A DNA stretch of 64,000 bases, taken from contig DASP01000014.1 in NCBI GenBank assembly GCA_002503825.1, positions 1 through 64,000 on the forward strand. Direction: 5' to 3'. Made by a program: the position numbers and the translations under genes. Below the pieces are notes generated by a model. That model did no database searches, had not been told where the DNA came from, and saw only the letters and a program-made list of their open reading frames with translations. This document shows, piece after piece, positions 45,712 to 55,005 of this stretch. The DNA comes from Methanoregulaceae archaeon UBA467 (GTDB lineage: Archaea; Halobacteriota; Methanomicrobia; Methanomicrobiales; Methanospirillaceae). Positions within the stretch are counted from its first letter, which is position 1. Each line of letters starts with the position of its first letter.

Positions 45712-45870
45712 TCAGGTAAAACGGTATGTCCCGGGCGGAACGCGTATCTCAAACCGGGCTCCTTCACCTTTTGAACTGGTCTGGGAGATGGAAATGCCGG
45801 TATCTTCAAGTGATCGCCGTGTCAGCGCAAGAATTGACTCTTCGTCATCAACATACAGGACAAGTATCAA
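45712..45870 (-). pseudogene. Receiver/kinase chimera left by an internal deletion
   Basis: A 52-codon frame with a GGGGAGGT ribosome site before TTG 45870. It begins with a receiver-domain N-terminus (I-L-V-L-Y-V-D-D-E-E-S-I-L-A-L-T-R-R-S) and ends with a kinase C-terminal tail (SSKGEGARFEIRVPPGTYRF). The same tail pattern (GKGARFEMGIPPGSSRN) ends the kinase at 45959. The middle of what would be a REC-PAS-kinase gene is absent, apparently by one deletion. Adjacent to and on the same strand as that kinase. Confidence 0.6.
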
Positions 45871-45958
45871 AACAAACCTCCCCAGTGACCGGACAAATAA
45901 GTGGATCTAAGCGAAAATAGATGTTAAATATGCTGTTGAAGGTGCATTTACGTCAAAA

Positions 45959-48196
45959 TCAGCATGAACCTGATGTATTCCGGGAAGAACCCGGCGGGAT
46001 ACCCATCTCAAACCGGGCCCCTTTTCCGGGCTCCCCGGTCTCTCTTATTGAAATTCCGCTTATGGTGAGAATTTCCCGGGCAAGAAATAACCCAAGGCCT
46101 GTGTTCCGGCCGAATCCTCTCAGAAAAATTTTTTCTTTCTCATTCTCAGGAATGCCGGTCCCGTCATCCTCACACACAAGGACGAGCCCTTCAGGTGTGT
46201 AACTGGTGTAAAAATTGATCCTCCTGATTGTATCGCCGTAACGTACCGCATTTTCTATAAGGTTGACAAAGACCTTGACAAGCATCGCATCAGCAAGGAT
46301 TTCAATATCGCTGACACGGTTATCCCATTCGATATCCCCGATATTGACCAGGGAACGTGCTTTTTCAATGATATCACCAGCTGACTGCCAGACAGGGGCT
46401 TCTATTCCCATCTGCTGGTATTCACGGGTGAAGAGGATCTGCCTCCCTATTGCAGATGTTATATGGATCTGCTTGTCGAGGAGTTCCCTTTCCGCTGTTC
46501 CCAAAAGATGATCGCGAAGCAGTTCCTGGTATCCCTGAAGGGCCATCAGCTGGTTCTGGATATCATGGCGGGTAATGCTTGAGAGGAGGTTGAGTTTCCG
46601 GTTGGCAGATCGGACTATCTCTTCAGTATGTTTTCTCTCTGATATATCCTCGATGATGCCATCGACAACACGGGGAGCTTTATCGGGAAAACCTGGCAGG
46701 TTGGCAGTAATTGAAACCCAGAAGACAGACCCGTCTTTTTTACACATCTGCAGTTCCCTGCGTACAATATATCCTGAGGAATTAGTCTCCTTGTAGAGGT
46801 CAGCCCGGTCATCAGGGTTTGCATAAAAATCTTTTAACGATACTCCCCGCAACTGCTCTTTTGATGCAAAACCGAATAAACGGGCAAAAAAAGTATTTGT
46901 TTCAATAATTGTCCCGGCCTTATTGTATGATGACCGGAATATTCCGATATTTAAGTTTTCCACCAGGGTCCTGTATTTTTCTTCGCTCTCCCTGAGTGCA
47001 TTCTCGGCAGTTATCCGTTCGGTAATGTCCCGGATGAGAGCGACCATCCCGTTCATACTTCCATCCTTCCGGTAGACAAGGGCGGCACTGATCTCTGTTG
47101 AGAATTGAGAGCCGTCTTTCCTCATGATCCGGTAGACTGCAGGGATGCAGGCATCTCCCTTCAGCATTTTTCCGATGTCATTCCGAACCCTTTCGTGATC
47201 TTCGGGAACTATCCACTCAAAGAGGGATGTTCCGTTTACTTCTTCGTAAGACGGGGCATGCAAAAGGGAAAGCACTACCGGCGATGAAGCGGTGATTCTT
47301 CCGTCATTGCCGATATGGACTATCCCGCTTGGAGAGGCCTGGAAAAGGCTCCGGTGGAGGTCTTCGGATTGTGCAAGCGCCTCTTCTGCGATTTTTCGCT
47401 CAGATATATCATCAACATGGGCAATGATCGCGACAACCCGGCCCTGCTTGTTCTTTATGGCCGACGCAGACAAAGCTCCCCAGACAACCGTTCCATCTTT
47501 TCTGATATATCGTTTTTCGGCCTGGTATTCATCTTTTTTCCCGGTAATAACATCCTTCATCACTGATATGTCGGAGTCGATATGCGCAGGGTGTGTCACG
47601 TCATGGAAGGTCATCTTCATCAGTTCTTCCTGACCATACCCGAGCAGTTCTGAGAATTTTTTGTTCACCGTTCTGAAATAGGAATCAGGTCCGACAAGTG
47701 CAATTGCAACCGGTGATTTTTCAAAAATGATACGGAATTTCTCCTCGTTCATGAGAAGGGCCCCGGTTTTCCCGGCAGGCTCGTTGTAATTGTTCCGTAC
47801 CCGCCCCTCTGAGTCTGCCTGTTTTCTATTGCCGGCAGCCATGCTAACCATATCAGCAATTCCGCTATAGAACATCTCGTCACCATCTGACCGTACGAGA
47901 CAGGCGTCAGGACCATTCCCGGCGCCTTCTGACAGATATACCTCGCAGGACGTACCCGATATCAGGATAAAGGGGATATCCCGGGACTTTCTGACTTCCC
48001 TGAAAAATGAAGCGATCTTTTCATCAGGGGTGATCATATCGGCGATGATGATATCGATTGAATCAAGTTGTAGTATTAAACGTGCTTCCTGCTCTGAAAA
48101 GGCGGATTTTATCTCTATGGTGCTGTTTTGTCCAATGTACTGATATGCAGATGCATGAGAATCCGGATTAACACCTACATACAGTACATTAATCAA
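45959..48196 (-). CDS. REC-like / PAS / histidine kinase sensor
   Basis: A 745-aa soluble kinase. N-terminal receiver-like domain (~1-115), then three PAS domains (~165-275, 290-400, 415-525), then the H-box region SSITRHDIQNQLMAL, N-box NLIENAVRYGD, G1 EDDGTGIPEN and G2 GLGLFLAREIL. The receiver lacks the acidic pair (V-L-Y-V-G-V-N where V-D-D-E is usual) and has Arg for the switch Lys (A-C-L-V-R-S), so it is probably inactive in phosphotransfer and may be a fold module. No membrane part: a cytoplasmic redox or ligand sensor via PAS. Confidence 0.87.
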   Translation of the reverse strand: MINVLYVGVNPDSHASAYQYIGQNSTIEIKSAFSEQEARLILQLDSIDIIIADMITPDEKIASFFREVRKSRDIPFILISGTSCEVYLSEGAGNGPDACLVRSDGDEMFYSGIADMVSMAAGNRKQADSEGRVRNNYNEPAGKTGALLMNEEKFRIIFEKSPVAIALVGPDSYFRTVNKKFSELLGYGQEELMKMTFHDVTHPAHIDSDISVMKDVITGKKDEYQAEKRYIRKDGTVVWGALSASAIKNKQGRVVAIIAHVDDISERKIAEEALAQSEDLHRSLFQASPSGIVHIGNDGRITASSPVVLSLLHAPSYEEVNGTSLFEWIVPEDHERVRNDIGKMLKGDACIPAVYRIMRKDGSQFSTEISAALVYRKDGSMNGMVALIRDITERITAENALRESEEKYRTLVENLNIGIFRSSYNKAGTIIETNTFFARLFGFASKEQLRGVSLKDFYANPDDRADLYKETNSSGYIVRRELQMCKKDGSVFWVSITANLPGFPDKAPRVVDGIIEDISERKHTEEIVRSANRKLNLLSSITRHDIQNQLMALQGYQELLRDHLLGTAERELLDKQIHITSAIGRQILFTREYQQMGIEAPVWQSAGDIIEKARSLVNIGDIEWDNRVSDIEILADAMLVKVFVNLIENAVRYGDTIRRINFYTSYTPEGLVLVCEDDGTGIPENEKEKIFLRGFGRNTGLGLFLAREILTISGISIRETGEPGKGARFEMGIPPGSSRNTSGSC

Positions 48197-48441
48197 ACCA
48201 CACCCCCGGTTTATTCGTCTGTTTTATCAAAGATAATGTTTGGGATTTGATTCCGCTGACATACCAGACTAAACTAATCTCCCGGAAAAAGAGATAAATT
48301 CTAACCTGAATTTTAATTTCACATCTCTAAAGCAGGGTTACTTTTTTTTGTCCGGATACGAGGTCGTAGATGAAGGGACATTCCCGTGACCCGGATGAAA
48401 CCTGAAAAACAGGGCGGAATAAAAATAAAGAATTATTTTTT

Positions 48442-48780
48442 TCAGAGGAGTTTTGTCTCCTCGGTCGGTTTCGGTACTTTTACGACCATAACCCTGAAGA
48501 GGTCCCCTGATTCGTTTATCCAGCGGTGCGGGATCCGTGCCGGACTTTCGACAAGGGTATCCCTGCCAACCGTGACTTTTTCATCACCGATCTCGACGGT
48601 CCCGATACCCTCAAGGACATAAAAAAAGACATCGACCGGGGTCATATGTCTTTTCAGGGACTCTCCCGGCTGGAGCGTAATGATAACGGTCAGTGCATGC
48701 GGTGAATCGTAAACTTTGCGGGCATCCACGTGATGTGGATTTGGCTGTGATACGGAATCTGCAAATTTTGTAATCTTCAT
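48442..48780 (-). CDS. Cupin-domain protein
   Basis: A 112-aa single cupin. Motif 1 (LQPGESLKRHMTPVDVFFYV) and motif 2 (ESPARIPHRWINESG) supply metal-binding His/Glu positions; His60-like H in KRH. ATG 48780 follows GGTTGAT; GTG 48792 is an alternative that abuts the upstream stop. The TrmB gene ends immediately before, so they are one transcript. Cupins bind small ligands or metals and may act with the TrmB regulator. Substrate unknown. Confidence 0.8.
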   Translation of the reverse strand: MKITKFADSVSQPNPHHVDARKVYDSPHALTVIITLQPGESLKRHMTPVDVFFYVLEGIGTVEIGDEKVTVGRDTLVESPARIPHRWINESGDLFRVMVVKVPKPTEETKLL

Positions 48781-48792
48781 GGAATCAACCAC

Positions 48793-49590
48793 TTACTCTT
48801 CTGCTGATTTATCTGCGGCTGCGGTATGGCACATCTGTTCGAGAAAAAGACCCTGTACGCCGGTAATGAACGGAAGTGTGACGATGACTGACATCCGTTC
48901 GCCGTTCATATCGTATATGATCATCATCTCATTGTCATCAGAGAGAACGATTCCTTCAAAACGAAATAAGTTTCGCTCTTTCCGGATCTCGCCGGCGAAA
49001 ATCTTTTTGTAAATCTTTTCGGTAAAAAGTGGGCAGAACTGCGTTATCGGGAAGAGTTCCGCTCCCGGTATCCCTATGCAGTCATCAGCCCCTGCAGGGA
49101 ATAAAATTTTAAGCCTGACCCCCCGGCGGATGGTGCCTAATATATCCCTGTATTCCATCGCGAGTCCGGGCCTGATGACAAAAAACGAAATAACATCCCG
49201 GGAGTCCCCGACAAGGGCGGTGAGGTTGCGGCGGATGCTCCAGTCCCCCTTCAGGTACCAGATAGGGGAGAAGTTCTGCCGGGCCTCGATTGAGATTGTC
49301 TCAAGGGCTTCGACGCTCTCCCGTGCAGCTTCCTTTATCCTTCCGCTCAGGTCCGCAATCACCCGTACGGGGTCGACCGGACGATAGAGCAGCGGAGTCC
49401 CCTGCCTGACTTCCACACATCCTCTCTCTTCCAGTGACTGAAGGATATCATAGACACGAGGGCGTGGAACCCTGCTCACCTCGTGAATCTGTCGGGCATT
49501 TCCTTCGCCCAGACCGACAAGCCCGGCATACACCCGTGCTTCGTACTCTTTTAACCCGAGGCTGGTGAGGTTCCGGATAAGATCTCCCAT
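48793..49590 (-). CDS. TrmB-family transcriptional regulator
   Basis: A 265-aa regulator. The N-terminal winged helix (GLKEYEARVYAGLVGLGEGN, ARQIHEVSRVPRPRVYDILQ) is followed by a linker helix and a ligand-binding domain (from about residue 110). TrmB proteins respond to sugars or redox signals and bind palindromes. It is divergent from the membrane ferredoxin gene at 49668; the 77-bp gap carries a GTTGCAAC palindrome (49606-49613) likely to be its operator, and would allow self-control. Confidence 0.86.
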   Translation of the reverse strand: MGDLIRNLTSLGLKEYEARVYAGLVGLGEGNARQIHEVSRVPRPRVYDILQSLEERGCVEVRQGTPLLYRPVDPVRVIADLSGRIKEAARESVEALETISIEARQNFSPIWYLKGDWSIRRNLTALVGDSRDVISFFVIRPGLAMEYRDILGTIRRGVRLKILFPAGADDCIGIPGAELFPITQFCPLFTEKIYKKIFAGEIRKERNLFRFEGIVLSDDNEMMIIYDMNGERMSVIVTLPFITGVQGLFLEQMCHTAAADKSAEE

Positions 49591-49667
49591 TGTGTTACTA
49601 TCATAGTTGCAACAATTTTATAGTTGTGGTAAGCCATACTGATTATAAGAGAGGTGTACCAGGCAGC
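49591..49667. promoter_or_regulatory. Divergent promoter with GTTGCAAC palindrome
   Basis: Perfect 8-base palindrome GTTGCAAC at 49606-49613, with TAGTTG repeated at 49605-49610 and 49621-49626. It separates a TrmB regulator and a membrane Fe-S protein. A candidate operator for TrmB; the role is inferred from position and symmetry. Confidence 0.5.
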
Positions 49668-50513
49668 ATGGCATTTTATGATAATTCCGCCTTCCAGGTG
49701 ATAGGTATTGTATACGCAATAATTTCTATTTTTATTGGTGCATGGCTCTGGCGTACGGGCAGGTTCGGGAAAAATGTTCAATTTCTGTTTCTTTTTCTCA
49801 CATCGTTGCTCGGGTTCCTGATCTTTTCCCCGATGCTCCCGGTGCAGTTCCAGGATGCACTGGTCAGGGGTGCCACCGGGACCAGTCCCGTTACCGGGGC
49901 AGGGGCAGAGTCAGGACCAGCTGTCCCCGCAGTGTTCTTTGGCGTCATATTCATGGTTGTCCTTGCATTCATCTTTGGCAGGCATTTTTGCGGGTATCTC
50001 TGTCCAATCGGTGCGCTGCAGGAACTGGTTTATCATATACCTCTCAAAAAAATTGTGATAAGGCAGAAACAAACCCTGACTATCATCAGGTTGATTGTTT
50101 TTCTCGGGATTATCGCAGCAGCATTCCTCTTTTCGACAGGTCTGATCCAGTTGTTTGGAATAAAATCCTTTTTTTCACTTGCCATTACCGCAACGTCACT
50201 GGTCTTTGTTACAGTCCTCGTTATTTCTCTCTTCATCTATCGCCCATTTTGCAGGATAATCTGTCCGACCGGGCTCCTTTTCCAGGTCGCAGCAGCACCT
50301 GCTCGCTTAAAAATATACCGGACCGATGCATGCATAGAATGCGGAAAATGCGAGCGGGTGTGCCCGACTGATGAATCGAAACGCTCAGATTTAAAATCCG
50401 AGTGCTATCTCTGCCACCGGTGCATCGATGCATGTCCTGTGGAGGGCAAGGCGTTGCGATACGGTATTCCACCCGATCGTCCGCTGAATGCCAATGAAAA
50501 AGAGACGGAATAA
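49668..50513 (+). CDS. NapH/CcoG-like membrane ferredoxin
   Basis: A 281-aa integral membrane iron-sulphur protein. Four to five helices carry two C-x-x-x-C-P loops (FCGYLCPIGALQE and FCRIICPTGLLF). The soluble tail has two [4Fe-4S] sites: ACIECGKCERVCP and ECYLCHRCIDACPVEG. The family moves electrons across or into the membrane (NapH, NosR-C-term, RdxA). ATG 49668 is chosen by the hydrophobic N-terminus. Divergent from TrmB, and 1 base from a broken cupin frame. Confidence 0.87.
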   Translation: MAFYDNSAFQVIGIVYAIISIFIGAWLWRTGRFGKNVQFLFLFLTSLLGFLIFSPMLPVQFQDALVRGATGTSPVTGAGAESGPAVPAVFFGVIFMVVLAFIFGRHFCGYLCPIGALQELVYHIPLKKIVIRQKQTLTIIRLIVFLGIIAAAFLFSTGLIQLFGIKSFFSLAITATSLVFVTVLVISLFIYRPFCRIICPTGLLFQVAAAPARLKIYRTDACIECGKCERVCPTDESKRSDLKSECYLCHRCIDACPVEGKALRYGIPPDRPLNANEKETE

Positions 50514-50514
50514 A

Positions 50515-50610
50515 ATGGCTACGAATGAAAGGGATGAGCTGAAGGGAAAAGTCCTCTCATTAAAAGAGCTCGTCGCATACCTGGAGGGCACCGTTGCCAG
50601 CAGGATAATG
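50515..50610 (+). pseudogene. Cupin N-terminal fragment
   Basis: ATG one base after the ferredoxin stop. MATNERDELKGKVLSLKELV, A-Y-L-E-G-T-V-A-S-R-I-M resembles the first strand of a small cupin protein. After about 32 codons the resemblance stops; the frame runs to 50748, antisense to the acetyltransferase gene. A rearrangement has replaced the rest. Different from the intact cupin at 48442. Confidence 0.5.
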
Positions 50611-50645
50611 CCCCCTCCAGTTCATCCATTCTCCGGAACTGACCT

Positions 50646-51161
50646 TCAGTCAAGCAGTTTTCCCATCACGACGAGATCAACATACCCGTCATCATCACGA
50701 AACGCTTTCCTCTTTACACCTTCACGGGTAAAACCTGCTTTTTCATAAAGGCGGAGTGCCCTGGAATTAGGTGCTGCAACCGAACATTCGAGCCGCGAGT
50801 ACCCCCTGTCCCTGACCTCATCTTCAAGAAAACGCATGGCTTTTTCTCCGATACCCATTCCCCAGCAGGCCTGTTCAAGATAAATAAAGAAAACCGCAAC
50901 ATGCGAGATTTTTGTGCCTGGATCCTCTGGCAGGGCCCCGATAACACCAATTATTCTTTCTCCGTCCCTTATGCACCAGAGAAGCGATCCCCGGCCCTGT
51001 ACGAATATCCAGAAGTCGTGGGTCTTCTGAAAGGGTACCGGGGGGATGAGGTTGAGGTACCGTACGATTTCAGGTTCATTTACAAGCTCGTTCAATCGCA
51101 CGAGATCTGATTCGCCTGCCAATATGAACCGTACCCTGTCCTCCGTACATGTGAGGTCCAT
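50646..51161 (-). CDS. GNAT-family acetyltransferase
   Basis: A 171-aa acetyltransferase of the RimJ/RimL-like kind. CoA loop A-C-W-G-M-G-I-G-E-K-A, followed by C-S-V-A-A-P-N-S-R-A-L-R-L-Y-E-K-A-G-F. ATG 51161 is chosen because it begins the domain; ATG 51203 is an alternative that would add 14 residues. May modify a protein N-terminus or a small amine. Its 3' end abuts the cupin fragment. Confidence 0.85.
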   Translation of the reverse strand: MDLTCTEDRVRFILAGESDLVRLNELVNEPEIVRYLNLIPPVPFQKTHDFWIFVQGRGSLLWCIRDGERIIGVIGALPEDPGTKISHVAVFFIYLEQACWGMGIGEKAMRFLEDEVRDRGYSRLECSVAAPNSRALRLYEKAGFTREGVKRKAFRDDDGYVDLVVMGKLLD

Positions 51162-51257
51162 GCAATCAGTAATACTTCCGTGGTAAAAAAGAGATATGGC
51201 CATCCGAGCGATAAAAGGGGACTCTTTTACTCCCGGACAACAATTATTATCCCTGGC

Positions 51258-51539
51258 TCAGCCTTCCTCACCGGATTCCGGCTTATACGGCGGGGTTGTG
51301 TAGACCTTCCAGACAAAGAGGCCGATGCAGATGATAATGATGACTGCAAGCAAAACGGCACTCAGGATATTTTCGGCCATGTTCACACTCGTGCTGATCG
51401 CTATATTCATCCCGGTCGCATCATTGAATGCACCGATGACCAGCGCAATACCAAAGAAAATGAAAAAACCGACAAATATACCAAGGATTACTGCGGCTAT
51501 TATGCGCAGTGGACCTGGATTGGATGTATTTTCTGCCAT
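51258..51539 (-). CDS. Small two-helix membrane protein
   Basis: A 93-aa protein: helix 1 at ~11-35 (RIIAAVILGIFVGFFIFFGI), a polar loop with GMNIAISTSVN, helix 2 at ~60-78, and a polar Pro-rich tail. No signal peptide-type cleavage. Function unknown. AGGAATAA lies 15 bases upstream of the start, too far to be convincing. Confidence 0.6.
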   Translation of the reverse strand: MAENTSNPGPLRIIAAVILGIFVGFFIFFGIALVIGAFNDATGMNIAISTSVNMAENILSAVLLAVIIIICIGLFVWKVYTTPPYKPESGEEG

Positions 51540-51750
51540 GGAATTCTTATTTATTCCTTAAATATATAGTAATTCGCATTGCATGGCTGTTGCTGCACGG
51601 GATTTATCCTGAGGTCCTGCTGAACGCGAGACATTTTCTTTTGATAACTCCTGCCGGAAATCCGGCGATAATCAGGTTTATCGGACTATTTATGAAGACA
51701 GATTCATTAAATGCAGGAATACCGGGACATCTGTTCAACAGGTCAGCCCC

Positions 51751-54495
51751 TTAACGGATATCCGCAGGCACAGCCGCTCCCGACCGGGCGTACCATTTGA
51801 ATACCTCCATTACAGCGAGGATTACCGACGCAATAATGAGGAGGATTGTCCAGTCCTGGAGCGAAACCGGGGATAACCTGAGCACTTCGGCCATAAAAGG
51901 GACATTCATCGCCAGAATATGTATGCACTGGGCGAGCACGATTCCGAGGATAAGAAAATAATTACTTTTAAGGGGTATTTTAAAGACCGACCGGTATTCC
52001 GAACGACAGTTCAGGGCATGGAAATTCTCGAGCAGGACCATTAAGAGGACGACCATGTTCCGGGCTGATGACTCGTCCCACCCGCTCTGCAGGAGCCAGT
52101 ACCACGTGGAGAACGCAAGGAGGCCTATAACGGCCCCGGAAAGCAGTGTCTGATGTACCATCAGGCGGTTGAATACTCCTTCCCCGGGATTTCGGGGAGG
52201 TCTTAACATGGATTCGGGCTCGCCTTTCTCAAACGCAAGGGCAACATCCTGGATACCATTCGTCACAAGATTGAGCCAGAGCAGTTGTACCGCGAGAAGA
52301 GGCAGGGGAAAGCCGGCGATGAGCGCAAGGGTAAAGAGAATTATCTCTGCAAACCCTGTCGAGATGAGGAGATAGGTAACTTTCCTGATATTGTCGTATG
52401 CATACCTGCCCTCCTCGATCCCGGCAACTATCGAGGAAAAATCATCATCTGTGATAATCATCGAAGAGGTGTCTTTTGCAACATCACTGCCTGATCCCAT
52501 GGACACCCCGATATTTGCCCTCTGGAGAGCAGGGGCATCATTCACACCGTCACCGGTGACCGCTACAAAATGACCGTTTCGTATCAGTGCATTGACAATC
52601 TCGAGTTTCTGGACAGGGCTGACCCGGGCAAATACCCGTCCCCCTGCCACGACCCGGTTGAACTCAGGGAGATCGGGTGAGCCTATCGCGGCCAGTTCTG
52701 CTCCGGATATTACCTGTGATTCGTCATCCGCAATGTACAGCTCCCTCGCCACTGCCAGTGCGGTACCGGGATGGTCCCCGGTAATCATGACGACATCGAC
52801 ACCGGATTGTTTTGCCTTCCTGACTGCTTCGGGCACATCCGGCCGTACAGGGTCAATAAAACCGACAAGGCCGAGAAGGGTAAGGGCGGGCCTGACCATT
52901 TCCAGTTCGAGAGGTTCCTGAGGTAACTGCGGAAGTGATCCCCGGGCGATGGCGAGGACACGAAAGCCCTGTCCGGTCAGAACCGTGTGGAGTTGCTGGA
53001 TCCGTTCATGGTCACAGGGTGTCACTCCTTCTGCAGATGAAAGAGAGGAACAGTAGGGAAGCACCGCCTCTACCGCCCCTTTCACGGCTATCCCGGGAGA
53101 TTCCGTTCCGGATTCTCCGCTGGTGAAATAGACTGCCTGGTATCTTCGTTCCGGTTCGAACGGGACCTCGTGCAGGACCCTTATATCGCTCCGTACCCGG
53201 TCCGGCTCAATGCCGGTCTTGTATGCAAAGGCGAGGAGTGCTACATCCATGGAGTCCCCGTTCGAGATCCACTGTTCCCCTTCGGCAAACAGGCTCCCGT
53301 CATTACATATTGTGCCTGTCTCTGCGATCTCTCTGACACGGACAAGTATCCCGGGTGAAATGGGTTTTCCGTTACTGTCCGAAACGTCTCCTTTCCCCTC
53401 GTACCCGGCCCCGCTTACGGTAATATTCTCACCTGATGCAAGAATGAGACGTGTGACCGTCTGCTGGTTGACGGTAAGCGTGCCGGTCTTGTCAGTAGCA
53501 ATCATCGTGCAGCTGCCAAGGCTTTCCACCGAGGTAAGACGTCTGACAATGACATTCCTTTGCGCCATCCTTGACGCCCCGATCGATAAGGCAACGGTTA
53601 TTGCCACAGGAAGGCCCTCAGGGATTGCCGACACTGCAAGTGCGACGGCGAGGAAGAACACCTCAGAAAACGGGGTTCCCTGCATGAGTGACACCCCTGC
53701 CATGAGAGCACTTGCCAGCACGACAAGGATGCCGATTTGAAGGGAGAATTTCTCCATCCTCAAAAGGAGCGGAGGTTTTGCAGCCTCGGTCTCTGCTACC
53801 GTGTGGGCAATCAAACCAACCTCGCTCCGGGTGCCGGTCGCAGTCACCACGCCGATTCCCCGGCCTGAGGTAACAATGGTGCCGCCATACACCATGTTGG
53901 TCCTGAGCGCGAGTGTTGTATCTACCGGGATCACAGACAGGAATTTCTCCTGCGGCACTGATTCCCCGGTCAGTACCGATTCGTTGATGCTGAGGCGTGC
54001 CGCATGAATGAGCCTGAGATCGGCAGGGATCCGGTCGCCTGATTCAAGCGATACAAGGTCCCCGGGTACAAGGGATGCCGCCTCGATCCGGTGTGTTGTC
54101 GCTCCACGGTGAACCCGTGCCTGGATCTGAAACAGGCGCTGCAGTTTCCCGGCACTCTGTTCTGCCTTCCATTCCTGGACCGTTCCGATTCCGGCATTCA
54201 AAACGACTACAAAAAGAATGAACAGCCCGTCTTTTACATCGCCGATAAGAAACGATATAATCGCCGCAACAAGGAGAATATAGATAAGCGGGCTTTTAAA
54301 TTGTCGGAGAAAGAGTACCGCAGGACCAGGCGGCTTTTTTGCAGGAAGTTCATTTTTCCCGTACTGGATAAGCCGCTTTTCTGCCTCTTCCTGCGACAAT
54401 CCGGCCGGTGAGGTGCAGAGCTTTTCATAGACATCCTCAATCGGCAGTGAATGCCAGTGAATCATGTCTGTAAATTCATCGCTCTGGCGTTCCAT
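51751..54495 (-). CDS. P-type ATPase, Ca2+-type (P2)
   Basis: A 914-aa cation pump. It has TGES (actuator), the phosphorylated D of D-K-T-G-T-L-T, the nucleotide-binding K-G-A-V-E-A and the hinge T-G-D-G-V-N-D. P-E-G-L-P in helix M4 and N-L-V-T-N-G-I-Q-D in M6 are marks of Ca2+ (SERCA/PMR1-like) pumps. Cation-transport N- and C-domains are present. ATG 54495 fits GGAG seven bases upstream; GTG 54531 would add 12 residues. Probably exports Ca2+ or Mn2+. Confidence 0.9.
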   Translation of the reverse strand: MERQSDEFTDMIHWHSLPIEDVYEKLCTSPAGLSQEEAEKRLIQYGKNELPAKKPPGPAVLFLRQFKSPLIYILLVAAIISFLIGDVKDGLFILFVVVLNAGIGTVQEWKAEQSAGKLQRLFQIQARVHRGATTHRIEAASLVPGDLVSLESGDRIPADLRLIHAARLSINESVLTGESVPQEKFLSVIPVDTTLALRTNMVYGGTIVTSGRGIGVVTATGTRSEVGLIAHTVAETEAAKPPLLLRMEKFSLQIGILVVLASALMAGVSLMQGTPFSEVFFLAVALAVSAIPEGLPVAITVALSIGASRMAQRNVIVRRLTSVESLGSCTMIATDKTGTLTVNQQTVTRLILASGENITVSGAGYEGKGDVSDSNGKPISPGILVRVREIAETGTICNDGSLFAEGEQWISNGDSMDVALLAFAYKTGIEPDRVRSDIRVLHEVPFEPERRYQAVYFTSGESGTESPGIAVKGAVEAVLPYCSSLSSAEGVTPCDHERIQQLHTVLTGQGFRVLAIARGSLPQLPQEPLELEMVRPALTLLGLVGFIDPVRPDVPEAVRKAKQSGVDVVMITGDHPGTALAVARELYIADDESQVISGAELAAIGSPDLPEFNRVVAGGRVFARVSPVQKLEIVNALIRNGHFVAVTGDGVNDAPALQRANIGVSMGSGSDVAKDTSSMIITDDDFSSIVAGIEEGRYAYDNIRKVTYLLISTGFAEIILFTLALIAGFPLPLLAVQLLWLNLVTNGIQDVALAFEKGEPESMLRPPRNPGEGVFNRLMVHQTLLSGAVIGLLAFSTWYWLLQSGWDESSARNMVVLLMVLLENFHALNCRSEYRSVFKIPLKSNYFLILGIVLAQCIHILAMNVPFMAEVLRLSPVSLQDWTILLIIASVILAVMEVFKWYARSGAAVPADIR

Positions 54496-54733
54496 TGCTT
54501 GGCTCCGGGGTTTTTCCTGCTGCCGTTTCACCGGTCAGCAATAGTGGACACTTTTCTAATCCTGTGAATGTCTGCTCCGTGATATATATGATAATGTGAT
54601 TTATATGCTTATTTCAGGAGGGGCATGTCGTTTTACAGGTATTAAGTCAGACATTAAAAATGCCGCTCGTACAGGATGAAGGTATTACTTTATATGTTTA
54701 TAGTCCCACAACCCTCAATGGACAAAGCTGAAG

Positions 54734-54871
54734 ATGTGGTTTTCAGACTGGATACGGAATATCAGGACCGGAAAAAAGACTTCCTACGTGAAATCGGACC
54801 GGGAACAAAAGAAGGATGATGACGAGGACGAGGAAGAGACCGAAGAACTGGTCGCACTCGGTATTATCTGA
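54734..54871 (+). CDS. Possible small acidic protein, 45 aa
   Basis: M-W-F-S-D-W-I-R-N-I-R-T-G-K-K, then a very acidic tail (D-D-D-E-D-E-E-E-T-E-E) ending LVALGII. TTTATATG at about 54690 is a plausible TATA box ~25 bases before a start near 54715. An alternative ATG at 54718 in another frame gives a 33-aa peptide. No ribosome site; moderate to weak support. Confidence 0.35.
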   Translation: MWFSDWIRNIRTGKKTSYVKSDREQKKDDDEDEEETEELVALGII

Positions 54872-55005
54872 TACTCCCTGCCGGAATTATGCATACCGCA
54901 AAAAACACGTGAAGTAATTTAATCTGCCCGATGGATTATGACAGATATGTTAACGTGGAAGTAAACATAGCAAAAGTGCGGATTTCTTTTCAGGTACGTG
55001 AAACA

